The position numbers and the translations under genes are program-made. From JAPLJU01 sp036725345 (GTDB lineage: Bacteria > Desulfobacterota > Syntrophia > Syntrophales > UBA2192): DNA of 64,000 nucleotides. The number at the start of each line of letters is the position of its first letter. The stretch's first letter is position 1. The stretch is taken from contig DAIMEJ010000001.1 in assembly GCA_036725345.1 (NCBI GenBank), positions 372,001-436,000 on the forward strand, in the 5' to 3' direction. The notes beneath the pieces are model-generated. The model did no database searches and was not told the DNA's origin. It was given only the letters and a program-made list of their open reading frames with translations. Positions 16,907 to 25,721 of this stretch are shown here, in pieces.

Positions 16907-18034
16907 ATGGGGTTTCTAAAAGGGACGATGACATTTTCACACTACCGTGTCGCGGGGGAGCCCCAGGGCTCCTTTTCCGATTTTTTCGACCGGCAGCTCA
17001 AGAAATACGCCTTCCAGGAACTCGGGGCGGGAACAGACGAAAAATCCCTCGGCTGGACCTCCCTCGAGAACATCCTCGATACGCAGTTTCAAATGGCCAA
17101 CTACGCCGTGGGAGCCTACCTCCTTTTCTGCCTCCGTATCGATCGCAAGTCAGTCCCGCCGGCTCTGCTCAAGGTCAGGATGCTCGAGGGCGAACAGAAG
17201 ACCCTCCGGGAGACAGAGAAGACAAGACTCTCGAAGGACAGCCGCCAGAGACTGAAGGACAGGCTTCAGGAGGATCTCCTGAGAAAGGCTTCCCCTGTCC
17301 CTTCCTTCCATGAAATTCTCTGGGCCCCGTCCCAGGGGCGGCTCCTTTTCGGATCGGTCTCCCAGAAGGTTTTCCAGGACTTCGAGGACCTCTTCAAGAT
17401 CGCTTTCAGACACTCCCTGAGGCCCTTCCTCCCCTGGGACCCCTCATTCCTCGATTCGGCAACGGCAAGGAAGATCGCGTCCCTCTCGAAGGGTTTCATG
17501 CTCGAGGCGGAACATCCGCCGGAGTGGCAGACGGACGCCTCTTTTCTCGGCAGGGAGTTCCTGACCTGGCTGTGGTTCAAGAGTGAAGAGCGAAACGGGC
17601 GGATCGCCGTCCCGGGCAGGGATGACGTGGAAGTCCATTTCCTTCGCCGGGTCGTGCTCGAGTCCGGTGCCGGCGAATACTCGGAAACCGTCGTGTGCCA
17701 GGGCCTTCACGCGGACCTCCGGGAGGGCAAGGCCGCCCTGCGGGAGGGGAAAAGGGTCCGGGAGGCCCGGATCGAACTGAAGCGAGACAGCCACGACTGG
17801 GAATTTACCTTCAAGGCCGACCCCTTCCAGTTCCAATCCATGCGGCTCCCCGCATCAGCCGGCAAGGATGAGGATGCATCGGAGCGTGACGGCCGGATCC
17901 TCGAGAGGATTTACATGATCGAGGGGGCGATGAAGACCATGGATGAACTTTTCGACTTTTTCCTCAAGAGGCGACTCTCCCCCCAGTGGATCTCCGAGGA
18001 GATCCCGAGGCTCAAGAAGTGGCTGAGCCTGTGA
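16907..18034 (+). CDS. RdgC-like recombination-associated protein
   Basis: This 375-residue soluble protein opens with MGFLKGTMTFSHYRV and contains KYAFQELG, LLFCLRIDRKSVPPALLK and a FGSVSQKVFQDFEDLF region, which fit the RdgC family. E. coli RdgC forms a ring on DNA and restrains RecA. This version is longer than E. coli RdgC (about 300 residues), with an extra C-terminal part containing the helix IYMIEGAMKTMDELFDFFLKR. It is monocistronic, with a promoter at 16854 and the ribosome site GGAGG. It is convergent with the hemolysin III gene. Confidence 0.7.
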   Translation: MGFLKGTMTFSHYRVAGEPQGSFSDFFDRQLKKYAFQELGAGTDEKSLGWTSLENILDTQFQMANYAVGAYLLFCLRIDRKSVPPALLKVRMLEGEQKTLRETEKTRLSKDSRQRLKDRLQEDLLRKASPVPSFHEILWAPSQGRLLFGSVSQKVFQDFEDLFKIAFRHSLRPFLPWDPSFLDSATARKIASLSKGFMLEAEHPPEWQTDASFLGREFLTWLWFKSEERNGRIAVPGRDDVEVHFLRRVVLESGAGEYSETVVCQGLHADLREGKAALREGKRVREARIELKRDSHDWEFTFKADPFQFQSMRLPASAGKDEDASERDGRILERIYMIEGAMKTMDELFDFFLKRRLSPQWISEEIPRLKKWLSL

Positions 18035-18073
18035 AAGGCCTCCGGGGCTTCCCGCGTCACAATGATCCGGGCG

Positions 18074-18718
18074 TCAGGTCACCGGCGGCACGACGTAACG
18101 CATGACGGCAAAGTAATGGCAGGTGCTCCCGGCCAGCACAAAGACGTGCCAGACAGCGTGATTGAAGGGCATCTTTTTGAGGAGATAGAAGACGGCCCCC
18201 AGCGTGTAGGCGAGCCCGCCCGCCGTGACGAGTACGAGACCGCCGGCAGGCATGGTGTCTATGAGGGGTTTGATGGCGAAAATGACAAGCCACCCCATCC
18301 CGATGTAGGCCAGAGTCGCCAGGAGCTTGAAGCGATGAACGAAAAAAATCTGAAAGACGATACCGACCGTGGCCAAGGCCCAGACGATACCGAAGAGGGA
18401 CCACCCCACGGGTCCTTCCAGCGTCACCAGCGTGAAGGGCGTGTAGGTCCCCGCGATGAGCAGATAAATGCAGGAGTGGTCTATGACCCTGAAGATGCGC
18501 TTCAGTCGGGCCGAGCGCAAGCCGTGATAGAGGGTGGACGAGGTGTAGAGGCAGACCAACGCCGCCCCGAAGACGGCGGCCCCGACAATATGCTTGGCCG
18601 AACCGTATCGAGACGCGTAAATGACGAGGGCCGTAAGCCCCGCCACACTCAGGACAGCGCCGAAACCGTGTAAGATGCTGCTTGCGATCTCTTCCTTCAG
18701 GGGGTAACGCTGTTGCAT
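18074..18718 (-). CDS. Hemolysin III family (PAQR) membrane protein
   Basis: This 214-residue protein has seven hydrophobic segments and the PAQR/hemolysin III pattern: EEIASSILHGFGAVLS at the start, STLYHGL, VIDHSCIYLLIAGTYTPF, and a final FNHAVWHVFVLAGSTCHY. The conserved Ser, His and Asp residues resemble a metal site, and a hydrolase (ceramidase-like) activity has been proposed for the superfamily. The cellular role is unknown. It is 35 bp downstream of hisC on the same strand. Confidence 0.9.
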   Translation of the reverse strand: MQQRYPLKEEIASSILHGFGAVLSVAGLTALVIYASRYGSAKHIVGAAVFGAALVCLYTSSTLYHGLRSARLKRIFRVIDHSCIYLLIAGTYTPFTLVTLEGPVGWSLFGIVWALATVGIVFQIFFVHRFKLLATLAYIGMGWLVIFAIKPLIDTMPAGGLVLVTAGGLAYTLGAVFYLLKKMPFNHAVWHVFVLAGSTCHYFAVMRYVVPPVT

Positions 18719-18753
18719 CGATCCTTCTTTTAAACCCTGCTCCTCCCCGCCGT

Positions 18754-19803
18754 TTACCGGATCAGTTTTTTGAGGGCGTCGAGAAGGGTTCCGTTCTCCT
18801 CCTCCGTGCCGACAGTGATGCGAACCTTGTCGCTGAGTCCCGGGCGGTCCCAGTATCGCACCAGGATCCCCCGATCCTTGAGGGCCCTGTACAGGCGCCC
18901 CGCTTTTTTGTCAGCCGGTCGGGCGAGGAGGAAATTCGCCTGGGACGGCCAGACCCGGAACCCGAGACGCTCAAGGTTCTTCGAAAGCTTTGTGCGGGAC
19001 TTGATAATCCGGCGAGCGTTCCTGTCCTTCCAGGCCTGATCGGAAAGCGCCGCTATCCCCACCCGGCTCGTGACGGCATCGACGTTGTAGCTGTCTTTGA
19101 TCTTGATGAGCCCCTCCAGAACCTCCGGATGCGCAACGGCAAACCCCAGACGCAGGCCCGCGAGCGAATACCCCTTCGAGACCGTCCGGAGGACCATCAC
19201 GTTCCTGAATTTCTTCACGAGCGACATCGCGTTTTCGTCGGCGAAATCCGTGTACGCCTCATCGACCACGAGAATCCCCTTCACCCTGGAGGCGAGCCTC
19301 TCCAGATCCTTTACCGGGGCCACCGTGGCCGAAGGGTTGTTGGGCGAACAGATGAAGGTGACAACGGCGGCTGCACGGATCAGTTTCTCGACAGGAAGAC
19401 CATAATTATCGTCATAGGGAATCTCGACGAGTCCGGCATCCTGCATCCGGGCGAGGGTCCGATAGAGCGAGTAGGTGGGCACCGGACAGGCTGCCTTTCG
19501 TCCCGGCTCCAGATAGGCGCGGACGATCAGCGCCAGATGCTCGTCGCTTCCATTGCCCGCGAGAACCCAGTTTGCGGGGACGCCGTAGAGCTTCGCCGCC
19601 CGTTCACAGAGGGCTCTGGACATCGGGTCGGGATAGCGCCGCAAAGACTCTCCCCGGAAGCTCTTCAGCGACCGGAGGACCTTCGGTGATGGCGGATAAC
19701 AGTTTTCGTTGGTGTTCAGCTTGACGACCCTGGACCCCGGCGGCGGCTGTTCTCCCGGTGTGTAGGCCTCAAGCCTTTCGATGTTCCTTCTCAGATAACC
19801 CAT
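18754..19803 (-). CDS. hisC: Histidinol-phosphate aminotransferase
   Basis: This 349-residue fold-type I aminotransferase has KLNTNENCYPPSPKV at the N-terminus, the PLP pocket FICSPNNPSAT and VDEAYTDFA, the PLP lysine in TVSKGYSLAGLRLGF, and a C-terminal Arg near VRITVGTEEEN. It converts imidazole acetol phosphate to histidinol phosphate. It is separated from hisHF at 45.8-47.2 kb, so the histidine genes are scattered. Confidence 0.9.
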   Translation of the reverse strand: MGYLRRNIERLEAYTPGEQPPPGSRVVKLNTNENCYPPSPKVLRSLKSFRGESLRRYPDPMSRALCERAAKLYGVPANWVLAGNGSDEHLALIVRAYLEPGRKAACPVPTYSLYRTLARMQDAGLVEIPYDDNYGLPVEKLIRAAAVVTFICSPNNPSATVAPVKDLERLASRVKGILVVDEAYTDFADENAMSLVKKFRNVMVLRTVSKGYSLAGLRLGFAVAHPEVLEGLIKIKDSYNVDAVTSRVGIAALSDQAWKDRNARRIIKSRTKLSKNLERLGFRVWPSQANFLLARPADKKAGRLYRALKDRGILVRYWDRPGLSDKVRITVGTEEENGTLLDALKKLIR

Positions 19804-19840
19804 TTGCCCCTTCCCTTCCGATCAAGGGTTATTTTTCTTC

Positions 19841-20785
19841 TCAATCCCTCGCCTCGTATTTCTTCCCCTGGTAAGAATCCCTCCGCTCGAGCTCGCGGTC
19901 GATGCCGTTCAGGACATCGAGTTTCTTTCTGCCCCACTCAGGCGCCAGAAAAATGTCCCGGTATCCGTCCGCTGTCAGTCTTTGGATGACCAGTCCCGGC
20001 GGAAGCGCCTCGAGGATATCACAGACGGTGGTAATGTACTCATCTTTTTCCATCATCCGGATCTGCCCCGCCTTGTAGAGATCCCCGATGACCGTCCCGT
20101 CCAGGGCCAAAAGCAGATGGATCTTGACCCCCTGGATCGGGAGCGACGCCACAAATCTTGCCGTTTCCAGCATCTGCGCGCGGGTCTCACCGGGAAGCCC
20201 CGCGATGACGTGAGCGCAAATGTAAATACCCCGTCCGGCCGTGTGAAGAACAGCGCGGCGGAAGGCATTCGCGTCGTGCCCCCGATTGATCCGCCGGAGG
20301 GTTGCGTCGTGCATGGACTGAAGTCCATATTCCACCCAGACATGATATTTTTTCGCGTAGTCTTCCAGGAGCCCGACAACGTTTCCGTCGACGCAGTCCG
20401 GTCGCGTCCCCACGGCGATTCCGATGACGTCCTCCTGCGACAAGGCCTCATCGTAGAGGACCTTCAGTTTCTCGACGGGTGCGTAGGTGTTCGTGAAGGT
20501 CTGAAAGTAGGCGATGAACTTGACCGCGCCCCTCAGTTTCCGGTATAGGGCCTTGCCCATGCCTATCTGATCAGCCACCGCGGGCAGCGGGCCTGACTGC
20601 CGCAATTTCGATCCCCGGCCGTCGCAGTAGATACAACCGCCCGAACCGAGCGACCCGTCCCGGTTCGGGCATGTGAAGCCGGCGTCGATCTGAAGCTTGT
20701 AGACATTACACCCGAAACGGTTCCGAAGGTAGCTCTTGAAATCGTAATAGCGTTTTTTGTTTTTCCAGAAATCCGGCTTCGACAT
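19841..20785 (-). CDS. Radical SAM protein, YhcC/TIGR01212-like
   Basis: This 314-residue protein has an unusual-spacing radical SAM cluster motif: KLQIDAGFTCPNRDGSLGSGGCIYC, where the cysteines are split by a longer insert than the classic CxxxCxxC. This is typical of the YhcC family, related to the Elp3 group, and no firm function is known. GVWVEYGLQS-like (YHVWVEYGLQSMHDATL) and HVIAGLPGE motifs of the barrel follow. I chose the ATG at 20785 (MSKPDFWKNKKRYYD); a start eight codons earlier adds only hydrophobic residues. Confidence 0.85.
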   Translation of the reverse strand: MSKPDFWKNKKRYYDFKSYLRNRFGCNVYKLQIDAGFTCPNRDGSLGSGGCIYCDGRGSKLRQSGPLPAVADQIGMGKALYRKLRGAVKFIAYFQTFTNTYAPVEKLKVLYDEALSQEDVIGIAVGTRPDCVDGNVVGLLEDYAKKYHVWVEYGLQSMHDATLRRINRGHDANAFRRAVLHTAGRGIYICAHVIAGLPGETRAQMLETARFVASLPIQGVKIHLLLALDGTVIGDLYKAGQIRMMEKDEYITTVCDILEALPPGLVIQRLTADGYRDIFLAPEWGRKKLDVLNGIDRELERRDSYQGKKYEARD

Positions 20786-20898
20786 AAAAAAGAAACAACC
20801 CGGAGACATCCGGGGATTAATTCCTGTTGTATTTTTCGGGTGATATTATTAAATTAGAAAAACATTTGCAAGTTTAACGCGAAGGCGCCAGGCGCCCA

Positions 20899-20915
20899 GG
20901 CTCATTTCTTGAGCC
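20899..20915. other. Short hairpin in the mnmG leader
   Basis: GGCTCA-TTTCT-TGAGCC forms a perfect 6-bp stem 34 bp before the mnmG start. It is preceded by the self-complementary GGCGCC repeated at 20884 and 20891. The effect on expression is unknown. Confidence 0.4.
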
Positions 20916-20949
20916 CGAAGCCCCGGCCTTCAGCCTTTCATCTCGAGCC

Positions 20950-22824
20950 ATGAAAAGAATCGATGTCATCGTCGTGGGTGCCGGACATGCCGGCTGTGAA
21001 GCGGCACTCTCGGCTTCCCGCATGGGATGCGAAACGCTCCTTTTCAACATCAACCTCGATTCGATCGCCCTCATGTCCTGCAATCCGGCCATTGGGGGCC
21101 TTGCCAAGGGACAGCTCGTCAAGGAGATCGACGCCCTGGGCGGGCAGATGGGCAAAATCGCCGATGAGACAGCCGTCCACTTCCGTGTCCTCAACGCTTC
21201 CAAGGGGCCGGCCGTCCAGTCCACCCGCGTCCAATGCGACAAGCAGCTCTACCGGCTGGCCATGAAGGCTGTCGTCGAGAAGCAGAAGAACCTCCACCTT
21301 CGCCAGGCCGTTGTCGACGGCATCATCGTTGAAGACGGACGTGTCTCCGGCGTCGTCGACAGCACGGGTTTTTTCTACGGCGGCAGAACCGTCGTCGTCA
21401 CCACGGGGACCTTCCTGCATGGACTCATCCACATCGGTACCTACCAGACCCCGGCGGGGAGGGCCGGCGAGATCGCCTCGATCAAGCTTGCCGATTGTCT
21501 CAAGTCCCTCGGTTTCGAGATCGGCAGAATGAAAACAGGCACGCCGCCGAGGCTGCGGTCCTCGACCATCGATTTTTCACGCCTGGAGCGGCAGGACAGC
21601 GTCCCGGATCCGAGGCCCTTCTCCTACACGACACCGAAGCTCCGTGAAGAGCGGCTTCCGTCCTTTTTCAGCCGCACCACGGAGGAAACCCATCGGCTGA
21701 TCCGTGAAAACATCGGGCTCTCCCCGCTGTACTCCGGCGTCATCAAGGGTGTGAGCGCCCGCTATTGCCCTTCCCTGGAAGACAAGGTGATGCGTTTTTC
21801 GGAAAAAGGTCACCATCCCGTCACCCTCGAGTTCGAAGGCCTGGACACGGAAGAGGTTTACGCCAAGGGTCTCGGCAACTGCCTCCCCCTGGAACTCCAG
21901 GAAAGGATCGTCCGCAGCGTCCTCGGTCTCGAGCAGGCGGAGATCATGCGATCGGCCTACGCCATCGAGTACGACTTCGTGCAACCCACTCAGCTCAAGC
22001 CAACACTGGAAACGAAACCGGTCAGGGGTCTTTTTCTCGCCGGGCAAATCAACGGCACCTCGGGTTATGAGGAGGCTGCAGCCCAGGGGCTCTGGGCGGG
22101 GATCAATGCGGCCCTCCAGGTCCAGGGCCGCGAACCTTTCACCCTGGGCCGGTCCCAGGCGTACATGGGCGTCATGGTGGACGACCTCATCACGCGCGGC
22201 GTCGACGAGCCCTACCGGATGTTCACCTCGCGGGCGGAATACCGCCTGATTCTGCGTGAGGACAACGCCGTCTTCCGTCTGATGGACAAAGGTCACGAAT
22301 TCGGCCTTATTCCCGATCAAGATTACAGAGGCATGATGGAAAGAACGCGCCAGATCGATCAGGGTATCGGCCGGCTCTCCTCCCTCACGTTGAAACCCAC
22401 GGCGGAGGTGAACGGGATCCTCTCCGGGATGGGGTCCCTGCCCATAAGAAAGCCCATGACCCTCTTTCAGCTCCTCAAGCGGCCCGAGATGGTCTACGAC
22501 AGCCTGAGGGTCTTCGAAGGCTGGTCACCCATCGCCGACGATGATGTCAAAAGGCAGATCGAGATTGAGGCGAAATACGAGGATTATATCCGGCGCCAGA
22601 GAGAATCCGTCGAAAAATTCATGGAACTGGAACACAAAAAGATCCCGCCGGACATGGACTATGGAGTTGTTCCGGGTCTCTCGAATGAACTGAAACACAA
22701 ACTTCAGAAGATACAGCCGTCCTCCATCGGCCAGGCCCGGAGAATTTCCGGAATGACACAGGCCGCCCTTGCCGCTATCCTGATCTTTCTTAAGAAAATG
22801 GAACTCGAGCGAGAAACGGGGTGA
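20950..22824 (+). CDS. mnmG: tRNA uridine-34 cmnm5-modification enzyme MnmG (GidA)
   Basis: This 624-residue protein has the N-terminal FAD site VVGAGHAGCEAALSASRMG and the MnmG stretches CNPAIGGLAKGQLVKEIDALGGQMG and MKTGTPPRL. The C-terminal helical region (KYEDYIRRQ; LSNELKHKLQKIQPSSIGQA) contacts MnmE. With MnmE it puts a carboxymethylaminomethyl group on the wobble uridine of tRNAs. Its length fits the family. It is a single gene convergent with the KaiC/PPDK-like gene; the 177 bp between them hold a weak hairpin (TCTCCCT...AGGGAGA, 22911-22935). Confidence 0.95.
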   Translation: MKRIDVIVVGAGHAGCEAALSASRMGCETLLFNINLDSIALMSCNPAIGGLAKGQLVKEIDALGGQMGKIADETAVHFRVLNASKGPAVQSTRVQCDKQLYRLAMKAVVEKQKNLHLRQAVVDGIIVEDGRVSGVVDSTGFFYGGRTVVVTTGTFLHGLIHIGTYQTPAGRAGEIASIKLADCLKSLGFEIGRMKTGTPPRLRSSTIDFSRLERQDSVPDPRPFSYTTPKLREERLPSFFSRTTEETHRLIRENIGLSPLYSGVIKGVSARYCPSLEDKVMRFSEKGHHPVTLEFEGLDTEEVYAKGLGNCLPLELQERIVRSVLGLEQAEIMRSAYAIEYDFVQPTQLKPTLETKPVRGLFLAGQINGTSGYEEAAAQGLWAGINAALQVQGREPFTLGRSQAYMGVMVDDLITRGVDEPYRMFTSRAEYRLILREDNAVFRLMDKGHEFGLIPDQDYRGMMERTRQIDQGIGRLSSLTLKPTAEVNGILSGMGSLPIRKPMTLFQLLKRPEMVYDSLRVFEGWSPIADDDVKRQIEIEAKYEDYIRRQRESVEKFMELEHKKIPPDMDYGVVPGLSNELKHKLQKIQPSSIGQARRISGMTQAALAAILIFLKKMELERETG

Positions 22825-23001
22825 AAAACAAAACGGCGGGTTCGAAAGGGAAAAACTTTTCTTACATTTTATTGAAGTACAACACTCACGCCCGATGAGG
22901 CATAAAGTGCTCTCCCTTAGGAAAGATCAGGGAGAAAGGCCAATCCTGATCATGACGTTGGTCCCGCGTGCTGATAACACGTCATGACATCTCCGCGGCG
23001 C

Positions 23002-25593
23002 TCACGACGCGGTGTAACAGACGAGCTTCTGTTTGATCACGTCCGAAACAAGCCTTAGGTCCTTATCCTTCACGTCATAGACCTTCACCACATCTTCGAA
23101 ACGGCTGTCCTGCGGCAGAAGTTCAGCCAGCCTGTTCGGGAGGCTCTCCAGCCAGCGGCTGTTGAAGAAGACCTTTTCTTTCTCGGGATAGATGGCCATG
23201 TAGAAAATGTCCATCTCGACGAGATCCTGGAAGAAGTGGGTCCCGAAGGAGAGATCCGGGATGAGGCTTCCATCCCTGTAGGCGATTTCAGCCACCACCG
23301 TGATCTTGTTGATCTCCGAAAAGGTAATGGGAACGCCCATGGCCGGCGTGGTGGTCCCCCAGCGGCCGGGGCCGAGGAGGGCCGTCGGCATGTCCTCGCG
23401 GCGATCAATAAGTTTGTTCAGGCGTCCCACGAGGCGCGCCACGTCGTACTTTTCAGACATGGACAATTTCGTATACCCCTGGGGGTCGATGTAGATGATG
23501 CGATACAGGTTCTGGGAGACGTTCCCGCCCATGAAGTTACCGTCCTGCTGGAGCAGCACACGCTTGCGGGGGATTTTGTCCGGGATCGCGATACGGAGGC
23601 TCTGGCCCTTCGTCTGGAAAGGGCGGCACTGCAGAAGATTGACCTGAAGGCGCCCCTCGGCGTTGAAGTTTGCCGTGAACTCAATGTCGATGGGATACTG
23701 GTAGACCTCTTCAAGATCCTTGAGCATCCGCGACATGATCGTCGCGAAGTCCGTCCCGGACAGGAGTTCATCGAAGGTGAGAATCCAGACATCCTGCGCG
23801 GAGCGGCCCGTGGCCCGCATACGCTCCGAGGCCTCTGCATCCCGCACACCGATCAGGTCCAGGCGGGCCTCCAGCCCCTCATGGATGACCTGCTGGAGAG
23901 AGAGCGAGTGAAAGCGATTGTCCTCCAGGTTCAGCAGGTCCACGTCATGCTGCGAAAAACGGCGGGCGTCCGCGATCCCCGCATGAGGTTTTAAAAGGGT
24001 GTCGTCGAGGGCCACGATGCGGGGGTAGTCGTTCTCCACCCGGTTGACGGCCCGGGTTCCCAAGCCGAAGACGATGCGAAGCATCCCCGCGTGGGGGTCC
24101 ATCCCCTGTTTCCAGACGAAGGGGTTGTACGAAAGCCCGACACCGGCTACCTCGGGGAAAAAATAGTGTTTGCGGTAGGAGCCGGATACCCGCTGGACCA
24201 GCAACGCCATCTGCTCGTCCTGCTGATCGAGACCGTGCTGCAGACGGTAAGACAGGGCATCCTCGTTCATGGTGCTCGCGAAGATTCTACGGACACATTC
24301 CTCGAAGATTTCGTACCTCCCCTCCGGTGTCCCCTGGTTGGCGCAGAAAAAGCTCTCGTATTTACCGGCGAAGGCATTCCCGAAGGCATCCTCCAGAAGG
24401 CTGCTGGAACGAACGATAATGGGGGACTGGCCGAAGTACTCCAGCATCAGAAGAAACTGTTCCTTCACCTCCTGGGGAAACATGCCGGTGAGCATCTTGG
24501 CCTTCAACTCCCGAGCGTTTTCGAAGTACCCCTCTCGGGTTTTATGGGCCATGAGGTTTTTCCACCAACCGTTCTGAACGAGGTAGGAGTAAAAGACATC
24601 GGACCCGATGAAATAGGAATCGTGAAGTTCCAGGCGCTGCGGCCAGTCGAAGGAGGTATCGCATCGCAGGATGTTTCTCGCCAGGAGCATGCCCACCGAT
24701 TTGCCGCCGATGAACCCCGTTCCGATGAGCCTGTCCTTGATTTCGATGAGATCCTCCAGCGTGAAGTATTCCTTGACGAGAGCCAGCATACGCTTTTCCC
24801 TGCCGATGAGGACCCGGGAGAGCTGTCCGACCAGGTCCTTTTTTTCCTCGGCGGCCGAATCATGGCCCATGAGCTCCCGCGCCCGGAGAAAGATCCGGTC
24901 CCAGTAATCGAGGTGCCGCTCCGGGTCCACGGAGCTCCTGTCGGCCAGGAGAGAGAAGAGCTGTGCGGCATCCACGCTGTTCATGATGGGGATGAACTTC
25001 TCCCCCTCCATGATGTGAGGCAGGAACATGGTCGGTGAATATCGCTGCCAGACCTTCAGCGGGTGAACGATGGTCTTGCCCTGCAGGCTGTAGACGTCGA
25101 GGAGGACCTGGGTCGTTTCCCGGATCCGTGCGACGGTCTTGAAGGAGTGACGTCCCCGGAGAATGGCGAAATAGGCCACCGTCTTGAGTTCAAAGAGGTA
25201 GGGGCAGGTGATGACGAAGAAATTGCCGATCATGAGGTCCGTGGCCCAGGACAGGAGCAAATCGGAGAGCGAATCGAAGACATAGCAAACGTCCCTCCCC
25301 TCCTGGCGGATGATATTGTGCGCCTGGGTGGAAAAAGATTCGAAGCCTGACTCGGGGTTGAGTTTGTATACGGCGACCTTCCGCGTCGCATCAAGAAGGG
25401 GCGCGTGGCGGGCAAAACGCATGTAGATGACCCTCTCGTTGTTTTCCAGGGCTTTCTGCACAAAAGGGTTGATGAATTGCTTGTAGTCTTCGATGTGATC
25501 CACCTGGAGGACGACATTGTCCCCTGCCTGCAGAGAATTGAGGGTCTCGTCGAGCCCCCGGATGCCGGTGCTCACGCGGGATAAGGATTTCAT
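23002..25593 (-). CDS. KaiC-like domain fused to PEP-synthase/PPDK ATP-grasp domain
   Basis: This 863-residue protein starts with a RecA/KaiC-like domain (STGIRGLDETLNSLQAGDNVVL) whose Walker A is lost: the expected GxxGxGKT is replaced by VDHIEDYK. A Walker B-like VCYVFDSLSDLLL remains. From about residue 280 it has a PEP synthase/PPDK N-terminal ATP-grasp domain: IGGKSVGMLLARN, SPIIVRSSSLLEDAFGNAFAGKYES and NLLQCRPFQTKG. The phosphohistidine swivel domain (TSHAA type) and the PEP barrel are absent, so it cannot be a full PEP synthase. It is divergent from the sigma-54 activator, sharing a 128-bp gap with three copies of the regulon motif. Function unknown; a nucleotide-sensing or phosphotransfer role is possible. 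Confidence 0.75.
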   Translation of the reverse strand: MKSLSRVSTGIRGLDETLNSLQAGDNVVLQVDHIEDYKQFINPFVQKALENNERVIYMRFARHAPLLDATRKVAVYKLNPESGFESFSTQAHNIIRQEGRDVCYVFDSLSDLLLSWATDLMIGNFFVITCPYLFELKTVAYFAILRGRHSFKTVARIRETTQVLLDVYSLQGKTIVHPLKVWQRYSPTMFLPHIMEGEKFIPIMNSVDAAQLFSLLADRSSVDPERHLDYWDRIFLRARELMGHDSAAEEKKDLVGQLSRVLIGREKRMLALVKEYFTLEDLIEIKDRLIGTGFIGGKSVGMLLARNILRCDTSFDWPQRLELHDSYFIGSDVFYSYLVQNGWWKNLMAHKTREGYFENARELKAKMLTGMFPQEVKEQFLLMLEYFGQSPIIVRSSSLLEDAFGNAFAGKYESFFCANQGTPEGRYEIFEECVRRIFASTMNEDALSYRLQHGLDQQDEQMALLVQRVSGSYRKHYFFPEVAGVGLSYNPFVWKQGMDPHAGMLRIVFGLGTRAVNRVENDYPRIVALDDTLLKPHAGIADARRFSQHDVDLLNLEDNRFHSLSLQQVIHEGLEARLDLIGVRDAEASERMRATGRSAQDVWILTFDELLSGTDFATIMSRMLKDLEEVYQYPIDIEFTANFNAEGRLQVNLLQCRPFQTKGQSLRIAIPDKIPRKRVLLQQDGNFMGGNVSQNLYRIIYIDPQGYTKLSMSEKYDVARLVGRLNKLIDRREDMPTALLGPGRWGTTTPAMGVPITFSEINKITVVAEIAYRDGSLIPDLSFGTHFFQDLVEMDIFYMAIYPEKEKVFFNSRWLESLPNRLAELLPQDSRFEDVVKVYDVKDKDLRLVSDVIKQKLVCYTAS

Positions 25594-25614
25594 GGATGAC
25601 CTCTTCGTAATATA

Positions 25615-25631
25615 ATGATATTTTTTATCAT
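25615..25631. promoter_or_regulatory. AT-rich palindrome upstream of the KaiC/PPDK-like gene
   Basis: ATGATA-TTTTT-TATCAT lies 22 bp upstream of the minus-strand start at 25593. It overlaps where a -10 region would be expected, so it may be an operator or a promoter part. Confidence 0.35.
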
Positions 25632-25656
25632 ATCAGAATAAATCTCTTTGGCCTAC

Positions 25657-25716
25657 AGATTTTTGTGATAAAAATGTATTAATTGACAAGTCGAACAAAA
25701 AAGGTTACATTTTTGT
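25657..25716. promoter_or_regulatory. Three copies of the ACA(A/T)TTTTGT motif in the divergent promoter region
   Basis: The exact ten-mer ACATTTTTGT is at 25707-25716, and one-mismatch copies are at 25657-25666 (AGATTTTTGT, plus strand) and 25668-25677 (ACATTTTTAT, minus strand). The same motif recurs upstream of the two sigma-54-like promoters at 27.7 and 28.3 kb. The cluster lies between the activator and the KaiC/PPDK-like gene. It fits binding by the Fis-type helix-turn-helix of the activator. Confidence 0.55.
25683..25711 (+). promoter_or_regulatory. Sigma-70 type promoter of the activator gene
   Basis: TTGACA (25683-25688) and TACATT (25706-25711) have 17-bp spacing. The -10 overlaps the regulon motif at 25707-25716, as a repressor site would. 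The predicted start point falls only a few bases before the ATG at 25722, and no ribosome site is present, so the message may be leaderless. Confidence 0.55.
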
Positions 25717-25721
25717 ACTAA

